DNA from: Mycobacterium sp. MFM001
GTDB taxonomy: Bacteria > Actinomycetota > Actinomycetes > Mycobacteriales > Mycobacteriaceae
Reading direction: 5' to 3'
Length of the DNA: 64,000 nucleotides
NCBI RefSeq assembly: GCF_003402475.1
Contig: NZ_BFAB01000003.1
Span: forward strand, 1 to 64,000
Made by a program: the position numbers and the translations under genes. The notes below the pieces were generated by a model that was not told the DNA's origin, ran no database searches, and saw nothing but the letters and a program-made list of their open reading frames with translations. Below are positions 63,761 through 64,000 of this stretch, piece by piece; position 1 is the stretch's first letter; each line of letters starts with the position of its first letter.

Positions 63761-64000
63761 TCACGAGTACGCAAGGCACGCCTTGACCGTTCTGGACTTG
63801 GTGTCGTTGAGCTGATCGACGCGCTGGTTGAACTCCGACGTCGGCGCGTGAGCCCGGATGGCCTTCGCAACGTCCCGGGTCGCATCGACATAAGCGTTCA
63901 GCGCCTCACGCAGCTCCTGCGACAACGGGTCGCTGATACTTCCGGCGACGACGTCGGCGCTGTTGTTGAGCGCGTCGATGGCCGGGCCTTCGGCCGCGGC
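63761..64000 (-). CDS. C-terminal part of an Rv2240c-like protein
   Basis: Reads from the window edge to TGA 63761-63763, 79 codons. Mostly helical: [60 protein letters not shown]. Position and general character fit the C-terminus of Rv2240c, which in M. tuberculosis has an N-terminal lipoprotein-like/exported region; that part is outside the window. Function unknown. Confidence 0.72.
   Translation of the reverse strand, partial: AAAEGPAIDALNNSADVVAGSISDPLSQELREALNAYVDATRDVAKAIRAHAPTSEFNQRVDQLNDTKSRTVKACLAYS

Overview
The window is high-GC and reads as chromosome from a slow-growing Mycobacterium. Gene order follows the M. tuberculosis segment trpD (Rv2192c) to Rv2240c almost gene for gene, and protein sequences recognisably match mycobacterial orthologues (GlnA1 has 478 residues with Tyr406; AhpE has Cys45). 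Ortholog names come from memory of that genome; no search was run, and the species was not determined.

Layout. 1-8.9 kb: a fragment of an upstream gene, trpD, then the respiratory core: ctaE-qcrC-qcrA-qcrB on +, and ctaC-ctaF plus mmpS3 and a membrane protein on -. Together these encode the cytochrome bc1 complex and much of the aa3 oxidase. 9-15 kb: asnB, adoK, a membrane protein, erpA, glycerate kinase and a DUF3043 protein. 15-17.4 kb: cobU-cobT-cobS (lower-ligand assembly of cobalamin). 17.4-22.3 kb: ilvE, gcvT, an adenylyl cyclase and pepB. 22.4-26.1 kb: a minus-strand operon of ephD, an SRPBCC protein and a phytoene-desaturase-like oxidoreductase. 26.3-31.8 kb: the lipoate block dlaT/sucB, an epimerase, lipB and lipA, followed by two membrane proteins. 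31.8-43.7 kb: nitrogen assimilation (glnA1 behind a GlnR site, glnE, glnA2), with about 6 kb of accessory genes placed between glnA1 and glnE (DoxX, methyltransferase, epoxide hydrolase, HNH/DUF222 protein, LLM oxidoreductase, thioesterase). 43.7-48.5 kb: two secreted/lipoprotein serine hydrolases (Rv2223c-like and caeA/hip1) and a WS/DGAT acyltransferase. 48.6-57.6 kb: panB, a CYTH-CHAD protein, the RNase P RNA, a transposase scrap, an Rv2227-like protein, a methyltransferase/XRE-cupin divergent pair, and the minus operon cobC-nif3-Rv2229c-RNase H/phosphatase. 57.6-64 kb: ptkA-ptpA-SURF1, cobD, an MpaB-like protein, a 47-residue membrane protein, a VOC protein, cbiZ, tRNA-Val, ahpE, a DUF3052 protein and the C-terminus of an Rv2240c-like protein.

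Genes work in tight sets: four-base ATGA/GTGA overlaps link ctaE-qcrCAB, cobU-cobT-cobS, lipB-lipA and cobC-nif3-Rv2229c-rnh, suggesting translational coupling. Cobalamin genes occur at four separate places (cobUTS, cobC plus the phosphatase domain, cobD, cbiZ), covering both de novo assembly and corrinoid salvage.

The most unexpected non-coding signals are two families of structured intergenic repeats (at 1207 and 22291; and at 14269, 14324 and 47031), a 23-bp perfect hairpin between the two serine-hydrolase genes, a four-half-site GlnR box, a duplicated ribosome-binding site before glnA1, and a palindrome on the start codon of the XRE regulator. No CRISPR array, complete insertion sequence or prophage was seen. 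No gap between genes exceeds about 300 bases.
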